Part shown: in pieces, positions 1-10,100 of the stretch | How the letters are laid out: the number at the start of each line of letters is the position of its first letter | How positions within the stretch are numbered: the first letter of the stretch is position 1 | NCBI GenBank assembly: GCA_948567375.1 | Contig: OX419762.1 | Span: 42,203,034-42,267,033, forward strand | From: Lunularia cruciata | Taxonomy: Eukaryota > Streptophyta > Marchantiopsida > Lunulariales > Lunulariaceae | Length of the DNA stretch: 64,000 nt | Direction of reading: 5' to 3' | Made by a program: the position numbers and the translations under genes | The notes under the pieces: generated by a model | The model's database searches: none | The model's input: only the letters and a program-made list of their open reading frames with translations | Told to the model about the DNA's origin: nothing

Positions 1-209
1 AGTTCAGGAGGAAATTGAGTGTGGGAGGTGGGATCGTTTAAGCTTGATTTCTGCTGGTTTCCTTGGATGCTTCGGTTTGTGACTGCAGCAAGAGCGCTCT
101 GCTCTGCTGCTGCTGGTGGCGCAGGTGGTGGTGTGAGTGTGGTGGGAATTGGAGGAATTTTGATTTTAGAAAAAGGAGGAGGCCGAGGAGGTTGTGGCTG
201 CATGTAGGC
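1..209 (+). promoter_or_regulatory. 5' leader of the RRM gene with an upstream ORF ending in AUG-UAG
   Basis: This stretch lies directly upstream of the RRM gene start at 210 and is probably transcribed leader, though the transcript start is not visible. An upstream ORF starts with ATG at 67 and runs 46 codons, rich in Gly and Ala, to a TAG at 205-207. Its last sense codon is itself an ATG (202-204), so ATG-TAG sits two bases before the main ATG at 210. The main start has a strong plant context (G at -3, G at +4). AUG-stop uORFs are known to stall ribosomes in some plant leaders; that role is only inferred here. Confidence 0.5.
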
Positions 210-3200
210 ATGGCCAATAATGCTGGAGATGAGGAGGTGAAGACGCTGTTTCTCTCGGGCTTGCCTGATGATATCAAGGAGAGAGAGATTTATAACCTTT
301 TCCGCATTCATAAGGGTTATGAATCCTGCCAGCTCAAGTATTCCGGCCGCGGATACCAGGTGCCAGTTTTTTCAATGCTCCTTATATTTTACTACATGTT
401 TTATTTTCTCTGGACAGAGCAGTTCGTTAGAAGGCGAGTTGGAGATGATCGAGATGGTTACTAATCGCAAAAGATTAATGTGTGCGCGGCGTGTCTTCTT
501 CGGACCATGGACCCTCCATGGACGGTGCTAGTCACATGATCGGTCTACAATCAGAAAAGAAAATGTCTCCTTCATCATGTTACCAAAATGTGGGGGACAA
601 TTCTTCATTGTTTGTGCTAAATTTTTATTTCTTTCAGGGAACCTATACGAATTTTTCTCCCATCTGATTACTAGATTCGTGCACAGAATACAGAGAGTAA
701 TTGAATCTTTGTTCAACTGGAGATTTCAAGGATTTTAAACTGAAGGAATCGATATCATCCCCTCCCCCCTGCTCCCTGAAGAGAAAAAATGAGGATGAGA
801 TCCATATTACAACCGTAGGTGTAGTCTTCTATGGATTTTTATAATTACAGCGTACTAGACTAGGCTTCACGTTAAAAGTCCACCGGAGATCAGAGCTCGA
901 AGTCCATAAGATCCTCGATTTGGAACGATATCAACACGAGAGAATTGGTGGTAAGTCGTCCATAGGCCTTACGTGAAGTGTCAAGAGCAATAAATCCTCA
1001 CAGATGTATAACCATTGTAGATGCTACCGAGGGTTTTGCGTTTAGGATATCAAGACACGGTGGATCACAATCGCTTTCCTGACGTACCTGCTCGAGGTAA
1101 AGGAAATGGACCCTGTTTGATGGTTAATGAAACACCTCGGATAGTGGCCCGGACATTAAATGGGACGCGTGTTTGTATTTTAATAGCATGAGAAGATAAC
1201 TCTGAAGTCCACCTTGCCCCCTTGTCCCTTGGCCTAAACTTTTGAGCGCCGGGCGCCTCGCAGGTTCCTTGAGAATAAAGCTTCTGCGCACTTCGCGTTA
1301 TCATTTTCTTTTCTCGTGATTTGGGCTATATATCCTGGAGCATACTGGAAGTCGTATTCTTTTGCTGGTTCTCACCATCTGGTTCAGTGAGACCTTTTGG
1401 AATGCTAGACCCTCTGTTGAGCAACTTCATCAGGCTTGATTTCTGCAACCTGTCCGGTGGTCGTTATCAATATCTAGATAAAGACATTCTTCTGATGTTT
1501 GGTTCTTATCAAATTCTCTCTTCGTGGTGCATTTTGCGTTTTAGACTAATTATTTCTCAATCGTGTTGCTTTGCAGATAGTTGCATTCGCTGTGTTCACA
1601 GATCAACAATCCGCTTTGGCAGCGAAAGAAGCTCTAAATGTGAGAAATTCATGATTTTGCCGTCAATTAGATGTGTGGTCTAACGTCATTCGGATTTCTG
1701 GGGTCTTTTGGAGTCTTTCAGTGTTTCCCTGTGGCATACTTGAGCGTTGTACATATTGATCCTTGAGACAGCAAGGTACAGAATTGGACCGCCAGAACGA
1801 ACTTTTTAGCATATTCAAAAAATTCAAGTCACCTACTTTTGGAAGTGGGTACAGAGTATCTCCTAACACCCACGTACGCGCAGATCATAAAATTATGACT
1901 GAATCTCTTCCACAAATACCAAATTTGTTGGAATTTTAGAAAGTTTGTTGTGCGAGTTTGAGTCAACTCTAATGATTTTGTCGTCAGCAAGGGATATAGT
2001 GGAAGTCATTTAAGATGGAGAGAACCATTAGAAATATCAGAGTTAACAGGGAATAGAAAGCTTCGTGTGTTGCCATGATCATTTTGTTCCGAGGAGATGG
2101 ACCGGGAATAGCCTCCCCTTTGCTGTTAGATCTATAATCTGTAGAATGTAGGGTTTTAATAGTCGGTCTAATGGACATGCAGGGGCTCAAATTTGACCCT
2201 CAGACAGGGGCAACTCTACACATTGAACTGGCTAGAGCAAACTCTCGGACCAAGCGAACTCGCTCAGGTTCAAACCCCACCCAGAGTTTAGGGCGTCGAT
2301 AGATTATTGAAGCACGATCTCTGTATGAATGTGGAGCAGAAAGTATGGTTCTGTCCAACAAGTCGGTAATTCGCTACTGCATCTGTGTTCTACCAGCTAG
2401 TGTAACTTTTGAGTTCCAAGTTTAGCGTCAAGTGTGATTCACAAGAGAGATATATTTAAGAGTCAGACGTGCTTTGCAGAGGACAGTGTTCTTGGAACCA
2501 TGGAAAAGAAGTACCGAGGCCCTATTGGCACTCCTGGCGCTTATCCAGATCCAGGTATCCCTTCTCTTCTTTCAACATATTTCAATGGAAATTGCTCAAT
2601 CAATTCTTGCAGATAGGTTGAATTACCGGAAATGTTTAGCTGTTTAGAAAGTCACACGTCATACTGGAAAAGGGAAAAAAGATCAGCAGGTGATCACAGA
2701 GCAGGAACTCGAAAGCTGAATCGTATTGGAGATGGAACATCTAAGATCCCGTCATAAAGGGAAAGGAGAGGGGCCCTTGTTTCTGTATGTTTTGTCGGAT
2801 ATTATCTGCAGTGAATATCAAGTCACATTATTTTACATGCTTCATCAATTGTACTCTTGCTCCTTAAAACATATGCATGAAGTTTAATTGTCTAGGAAGT
2901 CGGCACAGTCGGCGTTTTGCTCACTACACCATCACATGATTTGGTATGGCTCATATGGCACTCTATGGTTGGCACGTCTGGTTTGCACACTCACAGGGGT
3001 TGCCGGCACTGTGCACTTGCCTGGGATGGTGCACACGGTGTACAACGACATGAGTGGGTTTCCACCCCCACAGAGGTCAACACAGCACTTCACCTTGTAG
3101 CGTCAACTTAGGCTTCAACATTAGGCACTTAAAATCAAAGTTATCCCGCCTTGTGCATCCACCACCTGCTCGGACTTCATCTCCTGATTCATTTCTGTAT

Positions 3201-5106
3201 CCTGGCTATCCTGAGTCATTGGGGCTAATTTTTTTTATCGCTTTTCAGCGGTGGTATGGCTGGACCACCTCTGTACTCTGGACAAGAAGGTCTCTCCAGC
3301 ATGATGTTGGTGAGTGGAACCTTTTCTAGCCTCTTGCTGATGTTTTTTACCTTTCTTCGCTTTAAGCAATTGGTGCCTTTGATGTTGAGTCAACGAATTC
3401 ACTGGAATGATCATATCATCCTCTGAACTGCAGTCCCATTGGCAGCAGAAAGAAACTACATTTGTATACTTTGTCAAGATCTGTTGCAACTTACAAAGCT
3501 TAGGCTGACGCTAATGGAAACACTGTTAGTAAGCTGTTTCCCAGAGTCTTTGGCCCGAGGCGTGGTCACGAGTTATTGAACCTTGTGGGCTTTGTTTCTC
3601 CTTAGGCTTTAACGTCTTGTCCGCTTGCACTTTGCCAGGGACCCTCGTTAATACCCCCTCCTCCAGCACCAGGAAGTAACCCTCCATGCTCAACCTTATT
3701 TATTGCTAACCTTGGACAAACGTGCACTGAGGACGAATTAATTCAAGTTCTCTCAAGGTGACCCCTCCGTTGATGGACCACCTCTTTTCATTTTCTATGT
3801 TGAAAAGGGTCTGTGTGATGTTACTGATGGGGTCCTGGAAATTGTTCTTTGTTCGAGTTGCACTCTTTTATTTCATCCCTTCTTTCACAGGGTAAGTGCC
3901 ACCTACATTTTACTCAGCCGTGAGGATGCAATGGTGGCATTTTCTCAATTTGATGCGTTTAGGTGAGAGTCTTAACTACCTAGTTTCACAGACTTCAGAG
4001 CCTAGTCTAGAAAGGTACAGGACACGGGCTGCATACTTGGATGCGAAGACTTGCATATGCATGCTATACAGCGGCACTGTGCTTCGTTGACTGTATGACT
4101 TGCAGTGCCGCCTTGGAAGAAATTGCTTGCTTCAGGTCTTCGCTGATTTTGAGATCGACTACTCATAGAGAGAACAGAGGAACTTCAACCAGTTCTCAGG
4201 CGAGCTTAGGATTCCTAGGGGAATCCTTCGTTGATTGGTGTTGGTATATGTAAAACCTCTTGTTTATTATTATCGAACTCAAGTCTGACAACTTATCTGA
4301 GATAGTCGAGAAGCATGTGCGATAATCATGTATTCCGGACTAGGAAAGGAAAACAGACTCCTGTACTGTTGCAAAGCACTCGCCGAAGAAAGAGGTTCGC
4401 CCCTTTGGAGCGAAGTAATTCCTCTGTGGGTCCATTTACGCAAACAGTACAAGAGTACACATAAATCTCGTGCCTGCAACCATCCACCACAGAAGTACGT
4501 TAAGGCACTGATATAGCTACCAAGAACTCTTAACTGCAGGTCGGGCCTTAGTTGCTGGTTTTCCCGTGTGGGACTGACTGAAGATGTTTGGCTGTTCCAG
4601 ATTTCCAGGTTATCGGAAGATTAAGATGCAAATCAAAGGCGGTCTTCCAGTCGCGTTCGTTGAATTTCAGGTATGCTTCGGTAACGATGAACTCTGGTCC
4701 ACAAATAGACACAGCATAAACTAGCGTTAAAGTAGAATTCAGTTTCTCCTGTCGGAGCAGTTAGGATTTCAATTCTCGTCGCAGCAAATTGAGGCAGTCA
4801 AAATTGAGAAGTAACAAATGATCTCTGGCAGGACGTTATGTGCTCCACGCAAGCACTATCACAGCTGCAAAATTCGATGCTTTCGTCGTCTGATAGAGGT
4901 GGAATGAGGCTTGAGTATCCTTTTACCAGTGTGGTTCTAGCTTTTGTTATGTTTGTAGCCCTGATGTTTTTTGATATCAACTTCTGCATGTCTGGCATCG
5001 GCTTTCTGTACTACAAACTAGCTTTCGTCCTTTACTCTTCATCAGGTATGCGAAAGCAAAGATGGGTCAACCCAGAAGAGAGAGACTGTCATCGACTCAC
5101 CTGTAA
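210..5106 (+). CDS. Two-RRM RNA-binding protein (plant RBPMS/Whi3-like family), 10 exons
   Basis: Spliced model: 210-359, 1577-1639, 2183-2267, 2480-2554, 2997-3075, 3249-3309, 3639-3757, 4601-4670, 4832-4914, 5046-5106. All introns are GT-AG, the phases agree throughout, and the 846 nt give 281 residues plus TAA. RRM1 spans about residues 11-97, with RNP2 LFLSGL at 13-18 and RNP1 around [10 protein letters not shown] at 48-57. A Gly/Pro-rich linker covers about 100-186 ([14 protein letters not shown]). RRM2 spans about 189-267, with RNP2 LFIANL at 191-196 and RNP1 around [10 protein letters not shown]. The family (relatives of Arabidopsis At2g42240/At3g13700 and more distantly the nuclear-speckle NSR proteins) binds RNA; the target is unknown. 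Exon 5 has the weakest acceptor, but it is the only choice found that restores phase. The C-terminal tail is short and basic (QPRRER). The domain call is firm and the exact subfamily is less so. Confidence 0.88.
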
Positions 5107-5286
5107 ACACTGGCCCATTCCACAAGGCTCCAATGCATTTAGGTTGCCGGGAACTGAACGATGGAAAAATTAAGCGTGAGGGGCAAATATTGTAAACTTC
5201 CACTCTCTAGCTGATTAGAAGAGAGTAGAAACAAGGGTGAAGGATAAATCCGTATATTCGGAATTTATCAAGTTTCATATTTATGA

Positions 5287-5292
5287 AATAAA
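5287..5292 (+). terminator. Candidate poly(A) signal AATAAA of the RRM gene
   Basis: A canonical AATAAA lies about 180 bp after the RRM gene stop codon, a normal spacing for a plant 3' UTR. The surrounding sequence is AT-rich. Transcript ends are needed to confirm use. Confidence 0.45.
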
Positions 5293-5592
5293 AGTAGCAA
5301 GATATTTGACAAGCTGGGAACTTTAGACAGCGATTTTCTCATCTCCTTGACCGAGTGTATTCGCTTTCTCTATCGGAACTTATAGTTTTCTGAATTTTGG
5401 CTACTATTATGTCCCCTGAACATAGCTAACAAATTTAACTCACCTGAAAATTGAATGCTAGTTCACGTGCATTCTGAAATTTTGTGAAATTGTGAAAGTT
5501 TGGAGACGACTTTGATCCTGGACAATCAAAAGATCAAAAAGTCTGCTTTTCAGTTGCGGAAGCTCCACACTTCAAAATTCATCCTGGTGCTT

Positions 5593-5658
5593 ACAGACAC
5601 AATAAAGGTATAGACTGAGAAGTTCACAGACAAAATTAAAATATAGACTCAGAAGTTC
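5593..5658. repeat. Two-copy 33-bp tandem repeat in 3' flank
   Basis: Two adjacent imperfect copies share ACAGACA at the start and GAAGTTC at the end, period 33 bp (5593-5625 and 5626-5658). They differ at a handful of positions. The repeat lies in the region between the two convergent genes, probably in the 3' UTR of the aminotransferase gene. Confidence 0.75.
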
Positions 5659-5909
5659 TTTATATTAGCTTACAGAGTCACATCGTATATTCTTTGATAA
5701 CAGCTGTTGTTCACATTTACAAAGTCAGGGATGAAGAATCTCCGATCACCTCTAATCTTGGGCAATATCCGGGGTGAAAATGGGAGTGAGACCTGACATG
5801 GATGGATGATATCTGGTCATTTGGGTCGTTGGGACCGTAAGGGTGTGGGTCACAGAAACTGGTGATCTTCTAAAGTTTCCGGAGTAAACTCCGGGTGTAT
5901 GCTTGATAA

Positions 5910-8900
5910 TCAAGTGACGGTAGCTCTCTCGTTGACCATGCCATTTTGCACCAACTCCTCTAGCCCTTTCTTAAGTCTAGCTGCGGCTTTTCTGCAGTCT
6001 GACTCATCAAGGCCACCGAACGAGACTCTAATGTAACCAGGAACACCACTGGCACTACCAGGTATAACACTGACACGATGCCTATGTACAAGCCAGTGCG
6101 TGACTGCGACATCGTCATTCTCTGGAAGCTTTGCCCACATGTAGATAGCGCCTTCTCCTCCTTTGACAGAACTTTGTCCTAGAGGACTGAGAGCATCCAT
6201 TAATATCGCACGATTTTCTCCCAGCTTCGCTACCTTTTCCCGCACCCAATCTGAACCAACGTCCAAGGCAGCAAGGGCTAGCTTCTGTCCAATTATCGAA
6301 GGGCAAATGGGTATGTTGTCCTGGACTTTCAATAGTTGGGCGCCCAAACCTTCTACTGACATTGGGTACGCAATCTGCGCATTAATTCAAGAATCGATCA
6401 AACACACCATGGCATCCCATGTACAGAAAGAGAGTGAATGGGCTGGCGTACTCTATATCCAATAATAAGTTTACTAAAGGTATGAAGACACTTACATAAC
6501 CTATCCTCCAGCCCATCATCCCATGAGCTTTCGAGAAAGAGAACACGTTCAGGATATGGTCTCCCTCTTCACAAATGTGCTGTCGTCCATCATACATAAA
6601 GTACCTGCATATCATCGGCATAACACATTACAACCATCAGCCATGACGAGTGTGCAAAAGAGAAAACCAGGACGGTGATGTGAGTGTTTGGGATAAGATA
6701 CGGCGTATGACACACAGACTACAGGGCTTCGCATTTACTCATAAGTGTTATCACGATGAGCCAGGTTCCTGCTTGTCGGCAAATTTCTGATATTTTCTGA
6801 TTAGTAACATGAAAGGCCTGTCAGATAAGATAGACTACAGGGCTTTGCACTTACTCATAGGTGTTATCAACGACGAGCCAGGTTCCTGCTTGTCTGCAAA
6901 TTTCTGATATTTTCTGATTAGCAACACGAAAGGCCTGTCAGAGATCTCATTCAAGTGACTTCTGACATCCAACTCTTCAGGTTCAGGGTTATCCAGAGTC
7001 AGTAGCCAGTCTCTTGATACAGTTTGGCCTGCTCAATAAGTGCATGCAGATGCAGCCTATGATGAACAAGGAATAAATACTTCTGTTCAGATTGAAGCAG
7101 AGCCCCTAACTACATTTTATGATCTCGCTATCACGTGCAAGCTACCAAGGGTCTTGTGGTCTGGTCATGAGACTGAATTTAGGAGGGTTATCTAACAGCG
7201 GAAGAGTTCCAAAATAAATCCTGTATGAAGCCGCTCAAATACAACTTCATAGGAAAATAAGCCACTCAAGTATCCCAAACACACCTTAAGAAGTGGTTGT
7301 GGTACATATGTTCCAGAAGGGTTACCAGGATTCACGATGTAAACAACTTTAGGTACAGATTTTCCACCTTTCCCCTGGAGAGTTTCTTCCAGCCAGTCTG
7401 CATCCGTCGAGTAAAAGCTGTCAGAATATTTTGGAAGTGCAAGTCACATTTACTAAGTAGGAAGTGCACAACCAACGGATACGTAATTTGCAAGACGAGT
7501 AAATAGATGGAATAGATAGACTATATTCTAGTTAAGCAGATGATATAAAGTTCATAATCTAAGTATGGAGCAAATTGATAGAGTTGATCGCAGAAACTTT
7601 CACTTACCAGCGTCAGGGTGGAGATTTTCAGAATCACTGGGACCAAGTCGTATGTCCGTAACCCCAGTCATTTGACATGCCATGTAGGCATTGAAGTAAT
7701 AAGGCACAAACATTGCGACAGAATCCTCGGGATCACAAAGAGTCAGGACCAGATTCACCAATGCCTGCACTAAGATGACAAAAAGTAAGCCCAGTTGGCT
7801 TATTCTTTTCTATTCATTCACCAATTTCTACAAAACGTCTAACAAATTCCGAGACTCTTGGCAATAGAATCAGCGAGAGTTCACACTGTCTCGTCTAAAT
7901 ATCTTAGCTAAAAGTCGCTTGTTAGTATAGTCTTACTTATTAGCAACTCAAATTAGGTTGGTATGGATGAAAGACTTTACCTGGTTAGCTCCTGCTGTTA
8001 CCATGACTTCTGAGTTGTGCAGTTTATTCTCCCGCCCTAGCTGTGGGATGAACGTGCAAGACAATTAGGAATTTGAGATTTAACCAGGAGTATTCTGTTG
8101 CATATAAGCACGATACTCAAGTATTTACAACCAGAGTTCGTTTCTGCTCACTCAAGCCTCTCGCTGCAAATCAGGTATAAGGAATAAATCTATGTTAAGA
8201 ATATTCTATGGCCACTAGATGGGCAAAATGAACTATTTTTTCCATGATCTAGCTGGAGGATATCCTCCGGTGAATTTACCAAGAAAACGAGGGTTCACCT
8301 TCTCCTTCAGAGCAGATCTAAGTTCAGGTAGTCCATCATCAGCTCCATATTTGCTACAAATAGGCTCTTCGACCAAGTCCTTGATTGATTGCAGAGCTTT
8401 TGCTGGCGGTTTCCAGTGAACCACACCCTAAAACCCAAAATATAATTAATGAGCTTTGAAAAATTTACAAGTGCAAATATAGAACAAATTGTCACGATGA
8501 TTTTTACCGTTAGTTTACTGTCTGTTTCAAGAGGTACACACAAAACAATGTCGGAGTTGGCCGGTTCAAAGATTGAGTAGAAATTCCAACTGCAATAATC
8601 TCTCGTACGACGGACTCCTTTCGTTTGATCCCGGACCCAGGACTTTGGCCGCCTCTCTCTAGAGTCGCAAGCATATTAACCAGATTTATTACGGAGATGT
8701 GCAATGTACCTGCGAGTTGTCAGCATCTGCAGCTAAGTGTGACGAATACGTTAACAGGTTTATTTGAGACGCCGTGGTCAATTACCTGAGCCAATGACAT
8801 CACGTCAGTTGTGCCTCGGAGTAGTTGTTGCATCTGCATATGTACAAACTCATCAGTCATGAATATTTCTGAATCAAAATGGTCCAAACACCAAACTGAA

Positions 8901-9495
8901 AACTACTCCATGTTGAGGCACTAGGTTACTGAAAGTACTCAGAGCTGGAGTACTAGGTGAGTGCCAGTAGGGCAACACAGCTTGACAACACTAACCATAC
9001 ACTCATGTGGATCCTGGAAGAAGAGCCAAGGCAAACTGGAAAATTATGACGAGGACCACAAACACTGAACTATTAGGGCAGCTGGTGAATGAGGTGGTTT
9101 CTTCTCATAATTTTCACATAGATTCACTGCTCATATCTGCGGCTGCTGCTGCTTTGCTGTCTATAAATCTGTCCTCTCAGGCAGTGGTAAGCTCTTCCAA
9201 ATCCGAATCCTTGAAAGATTCTTCAAATGCCCTGGAAAAACTCCCTATCATGCCAAGATTGAAAGCCCTACTTTCTCCAAGACACGTGAGAGACTCTCTT
9301 TGCGCCCACCATCTCTGCTCCTTGCACCGCTCACAGTATGTCTATGCTAAAGAGACTTGAGCTGTAGCCGTTAATAAATCGACCAAAAATTATTGATTAA
9401 TCTACACAGTGCTACGACAGTGTGGATCGTTTGCGTACCTGGACCATGACGGGAGTATCGGTGGCCAGAACCCGTCGCGACAACATCCTGTGCAT
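5910..9495 (-). CDS. ISS1: Aromatic/methionine aminotransferase, ISS1/VAS1-like, 9 exons
   Basis: Exons in reading order: 9495-9439, 8833-8786, 8427-8299, 8040-7981, 7764-7608, 7397-7285, 6913-6855, 6604-6496, 6374-5910. All junctions are GT-AG with agreeing phases; 1197 nt give 398 residues, close to the Arabidopsis protein. It is a PLP-dependent fold-type I enzyme: NPGNPSGTY at 173-181, Asp204 in VVDN (contacts the pyridine nitrogen), PLP-lysine Lys233 in FSFSK, and Arg360 in YIRVSFGG (substrate carboxylate). Known family members transfer the amino group of methionine to aromatic keto acids such as indole-3-pyruvate and so balance auxin and ethylene pathways; I infer the same here. The ATG at 9495 is the first in frame and no targeting peptide is obvious, so the enzyme is probably cytosolic. 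Exon 7 has a decayed tandem copy at 6739-6796. The symbol follows the Arabidopsis orthologue. Confidence 0.9.
6717..6942 (-). repeat. 116-bp tandem duplication covering exon 7 of the aminotransferase gene
   Basis: Two adjacent copies, starting at 6717 and 6833 (both open with GACTACAGGGCTT on the plus strand), include exon 7 plus flanking intron on both sides. The copies differ by several substitutions and one indel. The upstream copy in reading order (6855-6913) is the intact exon. Confidence 0.9.
6739..6796 (-). pseudogene. Decayed duplicate of aminotransferase exon 7
   Basis: This 58-nt copy corresponds to the 59-nt exon 7 and still encodes EICRQAGTWL, but it lacks one base inside the VVDN codons that carry the PLP-binding aspartate. 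The acceptor AG is kept and the donor reads GTAAAT instead of GTAAGT. Using it in place of, or in addition to, exon 7 would shift the frame. It is probably a skipped relic; it could also serve as a poison exon. Confidence 0.8.
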
Positions 9496-10100
9496 CGCGT
9501 CTTCTTTCTCACCCTCCTCCAACTGACAAATCGATTGACAAAATCCGATTGCAATGTCAACAGCAGCAACAACGCGCTTCCTAATTCTCCAACAAATTCC
9601 TCTCACCAATTCACAACAAACTCTCCCCACCCGCAATTGCTCTCGCTATCTTCGATCCACCTCTTCCCTGCGCTCCCAATCTATCAAACAATAAACCAAC
9701 CACATTTAACCACCACATCAACCAACCGTATGTCCAAAAGTGTACAACGTACACAGCAGAACAGCAGCCAATAAGACGAGTAGTCAACTGGAGCACTGGC
9801 CTAGAAGTGCCAGTCAGGTCCTCTCCAAACTGCGACGAAAGCAAACACCTCCTCAAGCAGCAACAGCTCAGATTTAGCCCCCTGCTGCTCAGAGCAGCCA
9901 TTGGAGTAGCGAGAGTGAGAAAAAGTGGGTACCTACCGGAGCAGAGAGGAAAAGAGTCCGGACTAGACTAGACCACAACTGGACTGTTTCCCAAGACCTC
10001 CACTACCTCCTTCCTTCCTTCACATTAGTAGCACCAGGTCCAGGCAAACTACCGTAGTTCAGTAGCCGAAACAAAAATGGGAACAGACGAGAACCCATAC
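9496..10100 (-). promoter_or_regulatory. Upstream region of the aminotransferase gene
   Basis: This is the 5' side of the minus-strand gene. On the plus strand it is rich in CA and CAA runs, that is GT/TTG-rich leader on the transcribed strand. The frame of exon 1 stays open back to about 9636 but with no ATG. No TATA box could be assigned with confidence. Confidence 0.4.

Larger units (their letters stand above)
5107..5909. other. Convergent intergenic region between two 3' ends
   Basis: The RRM gene (+) and aminotransferase gene (-) end facing each other 803 bp apart, so this stretch should hold both 3' UTRs. No coding potential was recognised. It contains the poly(A) signal at 5287 and a two-copy 33-bp repeat at 5593-5658. 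Confidence 0.6.

Noticed and set aside
2240-2290. tRNA-like T-loop sequence GGTTCAAACCCC
   Set aside because: It lies at the exon 3 donor of the RRM gene and no cloverleaf can be drawn.
3893-3965. Exon-like stretch after TTTCACAG in intron 7 of the RRM gene
   Set aside because: Exons 3639-3757 and 4601-4670 join in phase to a normal RRM2, and adding this piece would break the domain.
9412-9636. Longer N-terminus for the aminotransferase
   Set aside because: The frame is open upstream of 9495 but contains no ATG, and the family starts close to the chosen Met.
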